Source: Bacteroidales bacterium (GTDB lineage Bacteria; Bacteroidota; Bacteroidia; Bacteroidales; VadinHA17). From it: DNA of 64,000 bases. Location: positions 62,001-126,000 of the forward strand of contig WXFD01000013.1 of the NCBI GenBank assembly GCA_009877105.1. Direction: 5' to 3'. Shown here piece by piece: positions 26,250-34,616 of the stretch. Every line of letters starts with the position of its first letter. Position 1 is the first letter of the stretch. The notes under the pieces were generated by a model. The model did not search any database. It was not told where the DNA came from and saw nothing but the letters and a program-made list of their open reading frames with translations. The position numbers and the translations under genes are program-made.

Positions 26250-26873
26250 CTGTTTAAATTTTCTGTAAATAACCTTATTATAAGTTAAACTGTTATTTCT
26301 TTCACACATCCCGGTTGTACAATATCCGGTGCCGTTTCCACGGAATGAAAAGGCTCCATGATCCGCGCTTCACCGGGGCAGGGCCTGCCGTACAGGCCAA
26401 TCGCAGCTGACATGTGCCGGATAAATCCTGATGAGATCAGGCAACTGCCGGTCTGCCCTGATTTTTCCCGCTCTCTCCCGGCCAGACAACTGACCTGAAA
26501 GGATTGGTTCAGAATCATCCGGCTATAATTCTGGTGAAAAGATAAAAGAAAATTATGGATCCCGCATCTTTGTTTTCGTCAAACTGAAACGGAATTCAGC
26601 ATTACCCGGAAGAGGATGCAATACAGATCTGATCTTACGGATTTCCGGACCGGGTCGTGATTGAATAATGATGAAAGCATCTGTCTGTTGTGAATTATTC
26701 AATTACGGTTATTTAACATTGATTAACGTCTTTTAAAACTGCAAAGGGAACACTTTCCGGCATTTCTTGGGATATTTGTGAATCTGCATGGAGACTTTGG
26801 ATAAAACGATGCCGGACTGATGTTTCAATCACTATTGGTGATATTGATCCGGCCTTCCAAAACATGAGGCAAG
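26250..26873. other. intergenic region without recognised genes
   Basis: About 620 bp between the operator leader of the GH20 gene and the nitrilase gene. One minus-strand frame (26285-26518) gives 77 residues with no recognisable domain or signal. Composition is mixed, with AT-rich ends. I see no tRNA, repeat or clear promoter pair. Confidence 0.35.
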
Positions 26874-27878
26874 ATGAAAAGCAATTGTTTCACAGCACTG
26901 ATGGCTGGCCTTTTCCTGCTGCTGGCGGATATATTTAATCCTGACCTTGTTTACTCTGAACGGCCGGTTACGGTAGCGACAATCGGGAACACTCCCGCTC
27001 TTACGGACAATGACAATCTGCAGGCAACGGTGGACTATGTGATTTCCTTCTGGGAGAAGGAGCTGAAAAAGGTATTGAAAGCCCGGCCGGATCTTATCGT
27101 TCTGCCTGAATTCGCCGATCTGTCAATTGCAGGTGTGGAGTACATGAAAGTAAGGGGGAATCAGGTCCTCGATTTTTTCTCCTCAGTTGCCAGGGAAAAT
27201 AAATGCTACATTGCTTTTGGCATGGGTCGCCAGGATTCGATGGGCCTCTGGCGCAATTCATGCATGGTATTGAACAGGAAAGGAGCTATTGCAGGCATTT
27301 ACGACAAGAACTATCCCACAATAAGCGAAATTCAAACCGGGATAAGGGCAAGTGATGACATTGCTGTCATTGATTGTGATTTTGGAAAAGTCGGTGTCGC
27401 CATCTGTTTTGATCTTAACTTTGATGAGCTACTCGCCAAATATTCGAGCACAGAAACTGATATAATAATATACCCGTCGATGTCGCATGGAGGTGTCCTG
27501 CAGAATTTATGGGCTCTTTCATGCAATTCATATTTCATCGGATCAATCTATCGCGATTTCCCCTCCGAAGTGAGAAATCCCCTGGGAAAGGTAATAGCCA
27601 CTACCAGCAAGGCTGCTGATTATGCAATTGCCAATATCAACCTCGATTATAAAACGGTGTCGCTTGCCAATAATCTGGAAAAGCTTGTCGCCCTTAAATC
27701 GAAATACGGAAATACTGTCCAGATCAGTGAAACCTCAAGAAATGGCCGGGTTATTGTAACGAGCAGCAATAAAAGCGTAAGTTCGGAACAAATGATAAGG
27801 GAATTCAACATTGAGCCTTTCAATGAATATCTTGACCGTGCCAGAAGCATAAGAACGGAGGATATGCCTGCTGATTAG
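26874..27878 (+). CDS. exported nitrilase/carbon-nitrogen hydrolase, paralogue 1
   Basis: 334 residues with a signal peptide (ALMAGLFLLLADIF). The catalytic triad of the nitrilase superfamily is complete: Glu79 (LPEF), Lys145 (YDKNYP) and Cys178 (AICFDLNFDE). Such enzymes hydrolyse amides or carbamoyl groups. An N-terminal signal on a nitrilase fold is unusual; the protein is expected in the periplasm. A close relative with the same signal and layout lies at 54.8 kb on the other strand. The gene is alone, converging with GH16. Confidence 0.85.
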   Translation: MKSNCFTALMAGLFLLLADIFNPDLVYSERPVTVATIGNTPALTDNDNLQATVDYVISFWEKELKKVLKARPDLIVLPEFADLSIAGVEYMKVRGNQVLDFFSSVARENKCYIAFGMGRQDSMGLWRNSCMVLNRKGAIAGIYDKNYPTISEIQTGIRASDDIAVIDCDFGKVGVAICFDLNFDELLAKYSSTETDIIIYPSMSHGGVLQNLWALSCNSYFIGSIYRDFPSEVRNPLGKVIATTSKAADYAIANINLDYKTVSLANNLEKLVALKSKYGNTVQISETSRNGRVIVTSSNKSVSSEQMIREFNIEPFNEYLDRARSIRTEDMPAD

Positions 27879-27914
27879 AATTCAGGCTATTTCCCTGCAC
27901 GAGACAAGAATGGT

Positions 27915-28805
27915 TTACTGATACAGTCTGACCCAATCCACGGTCATGCTGATCGGCAGTTCTCCTGGATTTGTTATTTTCCCGGGCCACTCATGTTCCA
28001 TCTGCTGGTCGATCAGGAGATAGAAAGGCTGATCAAAGGGCCATTGATAAGTACCCGCGCCCGGGACCTTCGGATATTCGTAAGATACGACGCCGTTGAT
28101 GGCATAAACGAGCTTGTCGGGATACCAGCTTACACTGTAAACATTGTAATCTGTTGTATCAATCTTCCCGGTGGCATGCTTCTTCGGCTCGTTCTGCTTC
28201 AGTGCAATGGTGTAATGATTGTGTGTGGTCTGGTAGGCAAAGTCATCATGATTCAGTTTTTCCATAATATCCATTTCACCATTATGCTGGTCGGGATAAA
28301 TTTCCTTTTCCGACAGCATCCATATCGCGGGCCACATGCCGTATGCCTGGTCAAGTCTGGCCCTGATCTCTATCCGACCGTACTGGAAAGCAAACTTTCT
28401 CCAGGAGTAGATACCGCCGGTCAGGTAAGGACGGGGGTCGCCTGACAGGGAATCGGGATTTACAATGCCTCTGAGATGGATGTTTCCCTCATCAAACTGA
28501 ACCACCCGCGGATCGGTGGCAGTAATATATCTGAAACAGTTTGTAACCTCCCTCCATTTTTCCACAGGGACTTTCCATTTAGGAGTTTCGAAAAGGCCGA
28601 TACGGCTCCATATTGTCGTATCCAGTTCCCCCCTGTCGAATTCATCTTCCCACACAAGCTGCCATTCAGCAGACTCATTCCGCCTGTCCTCCTTCTGAAC
28701 ATATATGTAACCATCCTTTAATATATAAGGCTTCCTGTCGCAGGAATAAATAACCAGGATGCCGGTCAGCAAAATCAAAAATGTGTAAGCTCTGATAGTT
28801 TTCAT
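27915..28805 (-). CDS. GH16-family glycoside hydrolase lipoprotein
   Basis: 296 residues with lipobox YSC (Cys22). The GH16 catalytic motif ExDxxE is intact: Glu177, Asp179 and Glu182 in NGEMDIMEKL, giving nucleophile and acid/base. Other typical points are LVWEDEF near 50, YGRIEIRARL and GMWPAIWML near 145-165. GH16 enzymes cleave beta-1,3 or beta-1,4 linkages of laminarin, lichenan, agar, carrageenan or porphyran; the motif without a beta-bulge difference alone does not settle which. Probably outer-membrane anchored. Confidence 0.92.
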   Translation of the reverse strand: MKTIRAYTFLILLTGILVIYSCDRKPYILKDGYIYVQKEDRRNESAEWQLVWEDEFDRGELDTTIWSRIGLFETPKWKVPVEKWREVTNCFRYITATDPRVVQFDEGNIHLRGIVNPDSLSGDPRPYLTGGIYSWRKFAFQYGRIEIRARLDQAYGMWPAIWMLSEKEIYPDQHNGEMDIMEKLNHDDFAYQTTHNHYTIALKQNEPKKHATGKIDTTDYNVYSVSWYPDKLVYAINGVVSYEYPKVPGAGTYQWPFDQPFYLLIDQQMEHEWPGKITNPGELPISMTVDWVRLYQ

Positions 28806-28870
28806 GATAAAGGTGCATTATGTATTAATGGGATTTGCACTTTCCGGGGGTATCGGCAAATATCTTTTTC

Positions 28871-30400
28871 CTACTTTACAAACAGTTTTCTGATTTCAGC
28901 ATCTTCTGCATAATCCACGACAGTTTTACCCATAATGTCCTTTAGCCTGGGATCAGCCCCCTTTTCCAGCAACAGTTTTGCGACATCCGCATGTCCGTCC
29001 TTGACTGCAGCCATAAGTGCTGAGAACCCGTCGGACCGCTGAAGGTTTATATCTGATCCTTTTTCCAGAAGCAGCTTTACTATTTCAGCATTGCCATTTT
29101 GCGATGCCAGGATCAGTGCAGTGGCGCCATCATTGCCGGTAAGGTTGGGCTTTGCTCCTTTTTCGGTAAGAAGTTTTACAATCTCCGAGTGTCCGTTGAG
29201 GGAAGCAGCCATCAGATCGGTAAACCGGGCAGTTTTATTTGTTTCAACGCGGGCATCTTTCTTGATGAAAAGATTTACGATTGCTATATGGCCATTGCCG
29301 GAAGAGTGGATAAATGCCGCAGCTTTATTGGAACTGGCCAGCATGGCTGCATTTGCTCTCCTGTCCATGAATAATTTTACAGCCTCCAGATCTCCGTTTT
29401 CGGTTTTTGACAACAAAACGATCATATGATCCCCGCTTTTGGAAACATCCTTTGTTCCTTCATAGATTTTCTGTATCAATGCTTCGGCAATGTCTTCCCG
29501 TGCATTGATCATCAGTGCAACTGTGCCATCGGTATCCCGCGTGTCAGGTTTTGCTCCCCTGGCGAGCAGGAAATCAACTATTTCGGTGTGCCCGTTAAGG
29601 GAAGCCAGGAAAAGGGCACTGACTCCGTCCTTGTTCTTCAGGTTTACATCAGCCCCCGATTCAACAAGTGTCTTCACAAATTCGTAATGCCCGATAAGCG
29701 AGGCAGTCATGAGTGCTGATATCCCTTCGTTGTTCCTGGAATCGGGATCTGCCCCCCTTTTTAAAAGCATTTTTGCAATTTCAGCCGATCCCGAGAGGCT
29801 GGCCTGGTTCAGTGCAGTTACATTGTTGATATTCCTGAAATTTACATCAGCGCCCTTATCGATCAACATCCGGGCAATTTCATCATAGCCATACTGGGCT
29901 GCCAGCATAAGGGAAGAATAACCGTCATTTGTCAGAAGATTGGGATTGGCACCTGCGTCGAGAAGTAATTTTACAATCGGTCTGTAACCGTTCTGGGTAG
30001 CCATCATGAGGGCGGTCAATCCGTCAATTGCCTGTGTATCAGGATTAATTCCCTCTTTAAGCAAGAGCCTGATTATTCTTTTATGTCCGTTATAGGCAGC
30101 ATACATTGCGGCAGTGACACCATCCAGGGCCTGATTGCCCGGGTCTGCTCCCTTTTTGAGCAATATCCTGCATATGCCGCCATACCCGTTTGCAGACGCA
30201 TACATGAGTAGACTCCTGTCATGCAAATCGGTATAGTCTACATATCTGACATCTCTTGCCAGCATTGCCGCATGCCTTCTGTCCTTTGAACCCAGAAGGT
30301 AAATCAGTTCTTCCTCCAATGACGTTCCCTGAGCCTTTATTCCAGGACCTGCAAGCAACCATAGCACCAAAATCAATGCTGCTGATAATAACTTTTTCAT
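28871..30400 (-). CDS. exported ankyrin-repeat protein
   Basis: 509 residues from the ATG at 30400, which gives a signal peptide (MKKLLSAALILVLWLLAGPGIKAQ). The rest is about 13-14 ankyrin repeats of 33 residues (for example DGLTALMMATQNGYRPIVKLL, each with G.TALM.A...GH.EIVKLLL..GA). Repeats 8-9 near the middle are degenerate. The protein is expected in the periplasm or at the cell surface as a binding scaffold. The partner is unknown and the neighbouring genes give no hint. Confidence 0.88.
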   Translation of the reverse strand: MKKLLSAALILVLWLLAGPGIKAQGTSLEEELIYLLGSKDRRHAAMLARDVRYVDYTDLHDRSLLMYASANGYGGICRILLKKGADPGNQALDGVTAAMYAAYNGHKRIIRLLLKEGINPDTQAIDGLTALMMATQNGYRPIVKLLLDAGANPNLLTNDGYSSLMLAAQYGYDEIARMLIDKGADVNFRNINNVTALNQASLSGSAEIAKMLLKRGADPDSRNNEGISALMTASLIGHYEFVKTLVESGADVNLKNKDGVSALFLASLNGHTEIVDFLLARGAKPDTRDTDGTVALMINAREDIAEALIQKIYEGTKDVSKSGDHMIVLLSKTENGDLEAVKLFMDRRANAAMLASSNKAAAFIHSSGNGHIAIVNLFIKKDARVETNKTARFTDLMAASLNGHSEIVKLLTEKGAKPNLTGNDGATALILASQNGNAEIVKLLLEKGSDINLQRSDGFSALMAAVKDGHADVAKLLLEKGADPRLKDIMGKTVVDYAEDAEIRKLFVK

Positions 30401-30728
30401 ATGATCCCGCAAATTGATCTTAAATCAACACATCAAATATTCCTTCAACCTGATGAAGCCTGAATTGCCCTAACTATAAAAATATCTCAATTTAAAAATA
30501 GAAGAAAGATTCTTAAAAGTCAACTGTTATGCTCATTACAATTAACAGCCTGCCTGATAAAATGTTTAGAAACCTGATAACAATGCTGGTCTTTCACATC
30601 ACCCGGCCGGATCATCCCGATCCGTTGCCGGGAACTTCTGCCTTACAACCTGCCCGACTGATCAGTTATTCATGGTTCTTGGCAGAAGAGTGTCAGGTTT
30701 TGAAATGCCGGTACAGATTGCTGCCTGA
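30401..30728. other. intergenic region without recognised genes
   Basis: About 330 bp between two leftward genes. The forward frame 30529-30777 gives an 82-residue product with no family resemblance and runs into the RraA-like gene on the other strand, so it is not called. No clear promoter was found. Confidence 0.35.
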
Positions 30729-31709
30729 TTATTTTTTGCGGGAAGAGGCCCTTAATTCCTCCATCTCCTTAAGATAGGAGTTCAGTTCATTCCTTGTCAT
30801 AGGCAGGTTCTGCGTATCCAGCCATTCGTTAAAGGCCTTTTCATAAACATCATGGTCCACGACAAAAGCCTCATTTATATAGGGAAAACGTTTTGTTTTA
30901 ATACATAAGAAACTGAATTCGTCACGCAGCGTAATATATTCACTGTGAAGTACGGAGCCCAGCAAAAGATGGGGCGGGATTGCGACGATGCCGAGTTTCT
31001 TTGCCAGGATGGCATCTCCGGGTAAAATAGTTACTCTCCCGATCCGGATGGGTGCATTAACCCAGGCCGTCATCATCTGCTGAATACCCGAGGGATCATA
31101 GCCCCTAATCCACCCGTTGAAATTCTCACCAATTGCTTCAAGACCCTCATAATCCCTCAGCGACCCGTTAAATATCACACCTCTTTTTGATGCATTGGCT
31201 ATCGCATTGCCCAGGTTGGAGCCAATAAGGGTACCTCCTTCCATTTTACCATATGAATCGGCAACATAAATATCCCCTTCCTGCAATTTAATGATAGGGG
31301 CATAATTGGTCACCGGCGTATGCGTCCCTTCTTCCTTTGCCTGCGCCTGAACATAATTGTTGAAATCGGGTCTGAGCGGCATGAATTGTGCTGTAAGGGC
31401 ACGACCTGTCATTACCTTGTCGGGGTGTATTATATGCCACCCGTTTTCATTCAGGCTGGCAAAATTCTCGAATACATTCCGATAACCATGCATGCCAAGA
31501 TAAGCCTGTATCTCTTCGAAGGAACAGTTCTTAAGCCGTTCCAGGAGTGCATCAGGTACTTTCGGCCTTCCATCGGGATACCGTTCACCTTTCCATTCCG
31601 GGGTCAGTCTTTTGATAACATCGGGCTGCCATACCACCTGCTGTGCACTTATGCCTGAAAAGATCAGTGCAAATGCAAGGACAAACAAAGTCATTGGTTT
31701 CATACGCAT
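30729..31709 (-). CDS. exported RraA-like / HMG-CHA aldolase-fold protein
   Basis: 326 residues with a signal peptide (LFVLAFALIFSGISAQ). The RraA-like fold is clear in GRALTAQFMP, GDIYVADSYGKMEGGTLIGSN and NASKRGVIFNGSLRDYEGL, the region that binds metal and pyruvate-type substrates in 4-hydroxy-4-methyl-2-oxoglutarate aldolases. RraA-type proteins are normally cytoplasmic, so the export signal is unusual. Possible activities are oxaloacetate decarboxylation or aldol cleavage of secreted organic acids. An alternative start is the third residue (ATG). Confidence 0.75.
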   Translation of the reverse strand: MRMKPMTLFVLAFALIFSGISAQQVVWQPDVIKRLTPEWKGERYPDGRPKVPDALLERLKNCSFEEIQAYLGMHGYRNVFENFASLNENGWHIIHPDKVMTGRALTAQFMPLRPDFNNYVQAQAKEEGTHTPVTNYAPIIKLQEGDIYVADSYGKMEGGTLIGSNLGNAIANASKRGVIFNGSLRDYEGLEAIGENFNGWIRGYDPSGIQQMMTAWVNAPIRIGRVTILPGDAILAKKLGIVAIPPHLLLGSVLHSEYITLRDEFSFLCIKTKRFPYINEAFVVDHDVYEKAFNEWLDTQNLPMTRNELNSYLKEMEELRASSRKK

Positions 31710-32014
31710 ATTGTTTAAATTGAAACATTGAAATATATTTTCCCATTAATCTTCCCTAAAGCTAACATTTTAGCCTAATATGTATAAAATTCTCCCCAAT
31801 TTTCAGACCACTGGTTAAGTGCAATAGTAAAGACTTCATCTGACAGAAGAAATTTTAACTATGTGACATAAGAGATTTGAAGGGAAACTCAGGAGGGTGC
31901 ATTTTGAGATACCATCTTTTTGTCTATTATGTAATTGTATCTGCTCATAGGTCATAAATTAAAAAGATTGTTATCCGGACAAAATTCAACCTGCAGATCT
32001 TTTTCGGGTCGGGC
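31710..32014. other. AT-rich intergenic region
   Basis: About 305 bp upstream of the RraA-like gene and downstream of the CHAP gene, both leftward. Strongly AT-rich, no convincing open frame, hairpin or promoter pair. Confidence 0.35.
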
Positions 32015-32608
32015 TCACTCCTTCCTGAGCCATCCCAATATTAGTTTATCGCCAATTTCCCATTTTCCACCTTTCTCACGGAGCGGGAAACTTTCCCTGG
32101 AGTTTCCGTTTGATCCCGGGTTTTGTTGAATTATTTCTACCTTCCTTTTTGTCACATTTGACACAATTGCCACGTGCCCATATTTATTGAATGCGGTGCC
32201 GTCAAAAACAACAAGGTCTCTAACTGCAGGCTTTGTCCTGCCCGGATTTGAGTATTGGATCAGATTCCGCCTTTTGTTTTTCTGCCCGTCACCCAGTGTT
32301 TTATCATAAAAATCTTTTGCATGGCCATAGCTGTCAGGCATCTTATGGTCCAGGTATTCATAGTAATACCGCTTTACAAATTCCACACATTGGTATTTCA
32401 GTCCTAAATTATACCCATCTCTTGTTGTATTGCGCCCTGAAACGTTGCCAACCGCTCCGTTATAAAAGACATAGACCCCATTCAGACTGTCTATTTTCTG
32501 TCCGATCACACGGACTTTCTCAGGCCTTGACTGGTTGCATGAGTTCATGCTAATCAACCCTGAAAGAAGCACTCCTGCCAGCAGGTATATACAGGTTTTA
32601 ATTCTCAA
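32015..32608 (-). CDS. CHAP-domain (amidase) lipoprotein
   Basis: 197 residues starting at a TTG, since no ATG precedes the signal peptide (YLLAGVLLSGLISMNSC, Cys24). The CHAP motif is seen in YQCVEFVKRYYYEYL with the nucleophile Cys74, and YGHVAIVSNV with the catalytic His; Asn/Gln follow in QQNPGS. Such domains cleave peptidoglycan or glutathionylspermidine amide bonds. Expected as a periplasm- or surface-facing lipoprotein. The gene stands alone. Confidence 0.8.
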   Translation of the reverse strand: MRIKTCIYLLAGVLLSGLISMNSCNQSRPEKVRVIGQKIDSLNGVYVFYNGAVGNVSGRNTTRDGYNLGLKYQCVEFVKRYYYEYLDHKMPDSYGHAKDFYDKTLGDGQKNKRRNLIQYSNPGRTKPAVRDLVVFDGTAFNKYGHVAIVSNVTKRKVEIIQQNPGSNGNSRESFPLREKGGKWEIGDKLILGWLRKE

Positions 32609-32807
32609 TTATCAGCGTTAATAAAATGAACTGCGTCCGCTTCACTAAATTTAACATATTTCCCCAAAGTCAACAAGGAAGTTCAAGTCAGGATCGCAAA
32701 CAGCAGCGATGAAACCTCCCCGGGTTGTTTCAAACCTCAAAGATTCGTAAATTCATGAGTCAATTAATGGTTATGATTCAACAATTCACTGAAACAGAGT
32801 AACTGAC

Positions 32808-33527
32808 ATGGCAAAAACAGAACCCTTTGATCAATATCCGGAGGAGTATGAGGAGTGGTTTTCGCAAAACCACTATGCGTACCTGTCGGAACTTGCAGCC
32901 GTTAAGAAGGCCCTGCCTGACAAAGGCAGAGGAGTCGAGATAGGAATAGGAAGCGGCAAGTTTGCCCTGCCGCTCGGGATTAAGGAGGGAGTTGAACCGT
33001 CAAAAGCCATGAGAGAAAAAGCACGGGAGAGAGGGCTCTCTGTAACAGATGGCGTAGCAGAGAACCTTCCCCTGCCGGACAGCAGCTATGACTTTGTCCT
33101 GATGGTAACCACAATCTGTTTTGTGGATGACCTGAACAAGGCACTGGCTGAATCTTACCGTATCCTAAAAGATGATGGCTGCATAATTCTCGGCTTTGTT
33201 GACAGGGAGAGCCCTGTCGGCAAACTGTACCTCACCATTAAAGAGCAGAATGTATTCTATAAGGATGCTGTCTTCTATAGCACCGGTGAGCTCTACAGAT
33301 ACCTGGCTGACAGCAACTTCGAGGTCATGGAAACCTTTCAGACCATATTCGGTCTGCCTGAAGAGATAAGGGTAGTCCAGAAGGCTGAGAAGGGATATGG
33401 CACCGGCAGTTTCGTAGTCATAAAGGCAAGAAAGATATCTGATGGAAACTGGAGAACCCCCGGCAGCAAACACCATCCGGAAGCCGGAAGAGACAGAATA
33501 TCCTCAGAAACAGGTCATTCCCGATAA
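32808..33527 (+). CDS. SAM-dependent methyltransferase
   Basis: 239 residues of the class I Rossmann fold: motif I GVEIGIGSGKFALPL (residues ~42-57), the acidic GVEPSKAM of motif II, then LPDSSYDFVLMVTTICFVDD for motif IV. The mixture resembles COG2226-type (UbiE-like) small-molecule methyltransferases. The substrate is unknown. It lies ~60 bp upstream of the promoter of the nar-act operon and is not obviously part of it. Confidence 0.8.
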   Translation: MAKTEPFDQYPEEYEEWFSQNHYAYLSELAAVKKALPDKGRGVEIGIGSGKFALPLGIKEGVEPSKAMREKARERGLSVTDGVAENLPLPDSSYDFVLMVTTICFVDDLNKALAESYRILKDDGCIILGFVDRESPVGKLYLTIKEQNVFYKDAVFYSTGELYRYLADSNFEVMETFQTIFGLPEEIRVVQKAEKGYGTGSFVVIKARKISDGNWRTPGSKHHPEAGRDRISSETGHSR

Positions 33528-33562
33528 CAGATAAAAAAAGACGATAATTATGATACTCTCGT

Positions 33563-33592
33563 TTGAAAATTTCAAAAAAAAAATATCTTTGT
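33563..33592 (+). promoter_or_regulatory. promoter of the nar-act operon
   Basis: TTTG at 33563-33566 and TATCTTTG at 33585-33592, 18 bases apart, fit the Bacteroidota -33/-7 consensus. The -33 box lies in a perfect odd-length palindrome, TTTGAAA-A-TTTCAAA (33563-33577), one base shorter in spacing than a classical FNR/CRP site (TTGA-N6-TCAA), so regulator binding at the promoter is plausible. Confidence 0.7.
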
Positions 33593-33598
33593 CAGGAA

Positions 33599-33753
33599 GC
33601 CCTTGAATAGTATCAAAATGAAGTGGGAACCGGTTAACCGGGAGAGTAACTGAGAGGCTGGCGGAGCATGGTAGCAGGGAGTATTTGAGGGCAACAAAAC
33701 GACTGACCTGTTTCAGTCACAGAATCTTGGTTCACTATTTTATCAAAATAGAA
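33599..33753 (+). promoter_or_regulatory. untranslated leader of the nar-act operon with palindrome
   Basis: About 155 nt between the expected transcription start and the first gene. It contains a perfect 12-bp palindrome CCGGTTAACCGG (33630-33641) and a purine-rich, hairpin-prone stretch (33642-33690). A short frame ATG AAG TGG ... TGA (33618-33653, 11 codons) is present but has no obvious ribosome site. I could not match any known riboswitch. Confidence 0.4.
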
Positions 33754-34557
33754 ATGAAGAAGATTTCCCTGTTTGCCATTTGTCTCTTTCTTTTCCCGGC
33801 AAATCATCTCTTACAAGCTCAATCCGACGGCAAGGAAATATTTGAATCAACCTGCACCGCTTGCCATACCATAGGCAGCGGAAGGCTGGTTGGTCCCGAT
33901 TTAAGCGGCATCTACCAAATCAGAACCAATGAGTGGCTGATAAGCTTTATCCGCTCCTCGCAACAGTTCATCAAGTCAGGCGACAGCCTGGCAGTCGCTA
34001 TTTTCGAGGAGTACAACAGGGTACAGATGCCCGATAACCGGCTCTCCGACGCACAGATCCTCAGCATAATCGATTTTATCAGGGAATCAGACCAGGACCT
34101 TCAGGCTGTTGGTGGCGCCGCTGCCATCTCAGAAGACAGCCTGGCAATAATCTACAGCATAGAACATATGCCTGCCGGGAGAGCGCTCTTTTATGGCCAT
34201 ACCAGGTTTGCAAACAATGCACCACCCTGCATCTCATGCCACAACATTAATGACCAGTCTGTCCTGGGAGGAGGAAAAATGGCACTTGACCTTACCGGCT
34301 CATATGCCAAACTGGGAGCACCGGGTATTGCTGCCATTATCAAGAACCCTCCCTTCCCTGTCATGAAAAGGGCAATGCTCAACCATGAAATCAACGAGGA
34401 TGAGAGTCAGGCCTTGATATCACTCTTCAAGGCAGCCGGGGAGCAGCCCTATCCGGCAGGGAAACGTGGACTGATCTTTTTCGGTCTCGGACTGGTATGT
34501 GCACTGATACTCCTGGGGCACATCTATATTCTTTATGACAGGAGACGTATCCCGTAA
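33754..34557 (+). CDS. dihaem cytochrome c, first gene of nar-act operon
   Basis: 267 residues from the ATG at 33754 (MKKISLFAICLFLF..LQAQ signal peptide). Two haem c motifs: CTACH (34-38) and CISCH (159-163), each in its own small cytochrome domain; methionines such as QMPDNR (after domain 1) and KRAMLNHE (after domain 2) could be axial ligands. A C-terminal helix (~238-260, LIFFGLGLVCALILLGHIYIL) anchors it, leaving a basic cytoplasmic tail. It resembles the NarC-type cytochromes found with Nar in some other phyla. Likely role: electron transfer on the periplasmic side between Act and Nar-linked haems or to other acceptors. Confidence 0.85.
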   Translation: MKKISLFAICLFLFPANHLLQAQSDGKEIFESTCTACHTIGSGRLVGPDLSGIYQIRTNEWLISFIRSSQQFIKSGDSLAVAIFEEYNRVQMPDNRLSDAQILSIIDFIRESDQDLQAVGGAAAISEDSLAIIYSIEHMPAGRALFYGHTRFANNAPPCISCHNINDQSVLGGGKMALDLTGSYAKLGAPGIAAIIKNPPFPVMKRAMLNHEINEDESQALISLFKAAGEQPYPAGKRGLIFFGLGLVCALILLGHIYILYDRRRIP

Positions 34558-34616
34558 AATCTTCAGTGAGACTATTTCAGAGATTCAAAAAAGTGTGCTG
34601 ATAAAAAACAGGAATC

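Noticed and set aside
26285..26518. 77-residue minus-strand open frame between GH20 and the nitrilase
   Set aside because: No recognisable family or signal and no promoter; likely chance.
30529..30777. 82-residue forward open frame upstream of the ankyrin gene
   Set aside because: Its end overlaps the well-supported RraA-like gene antisense and it resembles nothing.
33640..33700. CTGAGA and a purine-rich stretch in the nar leader that recall a TPP or Moco riboswitch
   Set aside because: The remaining conserved boxes of either riboswitch are missing and the operon does not encode thiamine or cofactor synthesis.
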